From NCBI GenBank assembly GCA_012511095.1, contig JAAZGT010000094.1, forward strand, positions 1 through 7,993: DNA of 7,993 bases, read 5' to 3'. The translations under genes were made by a program, and so were the position numbers. The first letter of the stretch is position 1. The number at the start of each line of letters is the position of its first letter. The stretch is from Alcaligenaceae bacterium (GTDB lineage: Bacteria; Pseudomonadota; Gammaproteobacteria; Burkholderiales; Burkholderiaceae_B). Below the pieces are notes generated by a model. It did no database searches. It was not told the DNA's origin and was given only the letters and a program-made list of their open reading frames with translations. Of this stretch, positions 6,926 to 7,993 are shown piece by piece.

Positions 6926-6940
6926 TTGAAATCCTCGTGA

Positions 6941-7426
6941 TTAATTAGGTGGGAATGGCACTGACTGCTTGTGAAATAAATGGTTAAGTAGAGCACCAGT
7001 GTGCATATCTATAAAACGTTGGTTAGTAGTTGCTTGATCGAGGCCTCCTAGTTCAGCAATCCACGGTCCAGTTTTTAAATAATCTAACTGGCTTAATAGT
7101 TGGGTAGGTACTTGTTCTTGATCTAGACCGGTATATAAACAAGTCTTTAAATTGGCTTCTTTAGCTAGCTCTAAATAGCTTAGTAGCTCATCAGGATGCC
7201 ATTCGCCACCCATAAATAAGACGCAAGTGATTAAATTGTTGTATTGATTTAAGCGTTGACGAAAATAATCAATACTTAATAACTGCCCTGTGTTGGCCTT
7301 CCAACTATCAGCGCTGTGACAGCCTTTACAACGTATAGGGCAGCCTGAGAATTGATAAGCTAGTGATATTTCACCAGGCACTTCAATCCAGACGATGTCT
7401 TCATAGTAGTATCTTAAATTAGCCAT
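6941..7426 (-). CDS. nrdG: Radical-SAM activase of anaerobic ribonucleotide reductase
   Basis: A 161-residue radical-SAM protein, close to the 154 of E. coli NrdG. The iron-sulfur motif is C29-x3-C33-x2-C36 (SGCPIRCKGCHS), and the SAM-binding GGE motif is Gly73-Gly74-Glu75 in LFMGGEW. It uses SAM and a 4Fe-4S cluster to place the radical on Gly567 of the adjacent NrdD. It is the first gene of the pair; in E. coli nrdD comes first. The sequence fits the 'NrdG3' type (TIGR02826, from memory) that accompanies Bdellovibrio-type reductases better than the E. coli protein. The start ATG at 7426 has only a weak ribosome binding site (GTAGTG). It is read from a promoter with NrdR and FNR-type sites. 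Confidence 0.9.
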   Translation of the reverse strand: MANLRYYYEDIVWIEVPGEISLAYQFSGCPIRCKGCHSADSWKANTGQLLSIDYFRQRLNQYNNLITCVLFMGGEWHPDELLSYLELAKEANLKTCLYTGLDQEQVPTQLLSQLDYLKTGPWIAELGGLDQATTNQRFIDMHTGALLNHLFHKQSVPFPPN

Positions 7427-7458
7427 ATCACTACATCTTGTGTTTTATTCGATACCTA

Positions 7459-7474
7459 ACACTATATATTGTGT
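7459..7474. promoter_or_regulatory. NrdR box over the nrdG promoter
   Basis: ACACTATATATTGTGT fits the NrdR consensus acaCwAtATaTwGwgt. Including flanks it is a 20-bp palindrome (7457-7476) with one mismatched pair. It covers the -10 hexamer of the nrdG promoter, as expected for the ATP/dATP-sensing repressor NrdR, which controls most bacterial reductase operons. The usual second box one to three helical turns away is at best very weak, around 7489-7505 (core GTGTATGCAC). Confidence 0.9.
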
Positions 7475-7491
7475 TAAATGATTATTACCAA
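7463..7491 (-). promoter_or_regulatory. Promoter of nrdG-nrdD
   Basis: On the minus strand: -35 TTGGTA (7491-7486), 17-bp spacer, -10 TATATA (7468-7463), each four of six consensus bases. The expected start of transcription is near 7456, giving a leader of about 30 bases. The -10 sits inside the NrdR box. Confidence 0.55.
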
Positions 7492-7527
7492 GTGTATGCA
7501 CAAATACAACGAGACTTAGTGATCGGC

Positions 7528-7541
7528 TTGATGCAGATCAA
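7528..7541. promoter_or_regulatory. FNR/Anr-type site upstream of nrdG
   Basis: TTGATGCAGATCAA is an exact match to the FNR/Anr consensus TTGAT-N4-ATCAA. Its centre is about 78 bp upstream of the predicted nrdG start, within the range of upstream (class I) activation. The placement before an anaerobic enzyme makes oxygen-dependent activation the natural reading. Confidence 0.8.
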
Positions 7542-7594
7542 GAGGAGTGATTTGAAGGTTACAAAAGAAGATCTGAAAAAAAGCAGCAAAGTAG

Positions 7595-7622
7595 TTGTTT
7601 TAATTAAGAAAATGGCTATAAT
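7595..7622 (+). promoter_or_regulatory. Possible additional upstream promoter facing the rRNA operon
   Basis: A perfect TATAAT (7617-7622) with a weak TTGTTT (7595-7600) and 16-bp spacer, on the plus strand. It could be an extra promoter ahead of the two strong ones, but only three of six -35 bases fit. Confidence 0.25.
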
Positions 7623-7689
7623 AAAAGTTCACAAGGAATTATGTGTGTGTTTTTACACAACAATATTTTGAAGCAAAAAGACCATAAGC

Positions 7690-7718
7690 TTGACAGCATC
7701 AAAAATATAGCTCATAAT
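7690..7718 (+). promoter_or_regulatory. Promoter P1 of the putative rRNA operon
   Basis: TTGACA (7690-7695), 17-bp spacer, CATAAT (7713-7718): perfect -35, five of six at -10. Transcription would start near 7725. The first transcribed bases include two small hairpins, CCTC/GAGG (7729-7741) and CTAGGG/CCCTAG (7743-7758). No T-run follows them, so they are not an obvious terminator. Confidence 0.75.
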
Positions 7719-7804
7719 TCATATCTTTCCTCGACAAGAGGTCTAGGGATTACCCTAGGTGCCAAGCAGTACATAAATACGCCAAGCACAAAACAACACT
7801 TTTA

Positions 7805-7845
7805 AATAGCTTTTCAATTTATTTAAAAGATTTTTTAAAAAAGTG
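7805..7845 (+). promoter_or_regulatory. AT-rich UP-element-like region before P2
   Basis: An A- and T-tract stretch directly upstream of the P2 -35, including ATTTAAAAGATTTTTTAAAA (7821-7840). This composition and placement are those of UP elements, which bind the RNA polymerase alpha subunit at rRNA promoters. Confidence 0.5.
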
Positions 7846-7874
7846 TTGACAAAGAGATTTAGATGAGTCATAAT
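7846..7874 (+). promoter_or_regulatory. Promoter P2 of the putative rRNA operon
   Basis: TTGACA (7846-7851), 17-bp spacer, CATAAT (7869-7874), identical hexamers and spacing to P1, exactly 156 bp downstream. The expected start is near 7881. The early leader can form a hairpin TTACGA/TCGTAA (7890-7905). Confidence 0.8.
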
Positions 7875-7955
7875 TTAAATCTTTGCTGCTTACGAAGCGT
7901 CGTAATCAGCGGGTTTGATACCAACGACGTAATGAATTAGTTTTTGATTTATTAC

Positions 7956-7987
7956 TTGGTTGAAATCAACCAAACGTTCTTTAACAA
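7956..7987 (+). promoter_or_regulatory. rRNA antitermination leader: boxB-like hairpin plus boxA
   Basis: A hairpin with arms TTGGTTG (7956-7962) and CAACCAA (7967-7973) is followed directly by CGTTCTTTAACAA (7975-7987). The latter matches the E. coli rrn boxA core GCTCTTTAACA with one change (C to T). The boxB-then-boxA order is that of rRNA leaders, where NusB and S10 bind boxA RNA and keep polymerase through the operon. The 16S gene should begin within a few hundred bases beyond the window edge; none of it is visible here. Confidence 0.8.
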
Positions 7988-7993
7988 GTTAAC

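Noticed and set aside
7650..7667. TGTGT/ACACA hairpin as a terminator
   Set aside because: Only a 5-bp AT-rich stem, no gene ends there, and no T-run follows it on the plus strand.
7438..7671. Plus-strand open frame of 77 codons
   Set aside because: It starts with TTG without a ribosome binding site, runs straight through the NrdR box, the nrdG promoter and the FNR-type site, and its Lys-rich product matches nothing I recognise. Starting at the internal ATG (7531) has no ribosome binding site either.

Overview
The window looks like a chromosomal stretch from an AT-rich proteobacterium, most likely gammaproteobacterial. The evidence is a YgaV/YgaP-like pair close to the E. coli proteins, sigma70-type promoters, a perfect FNR/Anr-type site, a near-perfect NrdR box, and a ribosomal-operon leader whose boxA differs from the E. 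coli core by one base. I cannot name the genus. No mobile element, CRISPR array or tRNA gene was found.

Layout. Every protein gene lies on the minus strand, so transcription runs from high to low coordinates. From the right end: (1) 7617-7993 holds plus-strand promoters and leader of what is very probably an rRNA operon whose 16S gene starts beyond the window. It has two TTGACA-N17-CATAAT promoters 156 bp apart, then a boxB-like hairpin and boxA. (2) Facing away from it are nrdG (7426-6941) and nrdD (6925-5144), an anaerobic ribonucleotide reductase activase and catalytic subunit. Their promoter carries an NrdR operator over the -10 element and an FNR-type site upstream, and a hairpin terminator follows nrdD. 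(3) A four-gene ABC importer operon of the phosphonate/phosphite family follows: phnD-phnC-phnE-phnE (4992-1532), closely spaced and ended by a strong hairpin at 1492-1519. (4) A gap of about 400 bp without genes comes next. (5) Last is a sulfur-stress operon: a YgaV/BigR-like ArsR repressor (1039-743), a YgaP-like membrane rhodanese (706-191) and the start of a small membrane protein of the YgaP transmembrane-domain family (89 to the window edge). Its promoter is overlapped by a perfect 9-bp inverted repeat.

How the parts work. The nrdGD unit makes deoxynucleotides without oxygen; its control region suggests joint control by dNTP/ATP status (NrdR) and oxygen (FNR). The Phn-type importer has no phosphonate-degrading genes beside it, so its substrate is open; its binding protein is divergent and has an Asp-rich, EF-hand-like loop just after the signal peptide. 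The ygaV-ygaP-like operon is probably a self-regulated persulfide/sulfide response. The units are of known kinds. I do not see a clearly new multi-gene system; the points worth checking are regulatory sites, a binding protein of unknown ligand, and an unusual class III reductase pair.
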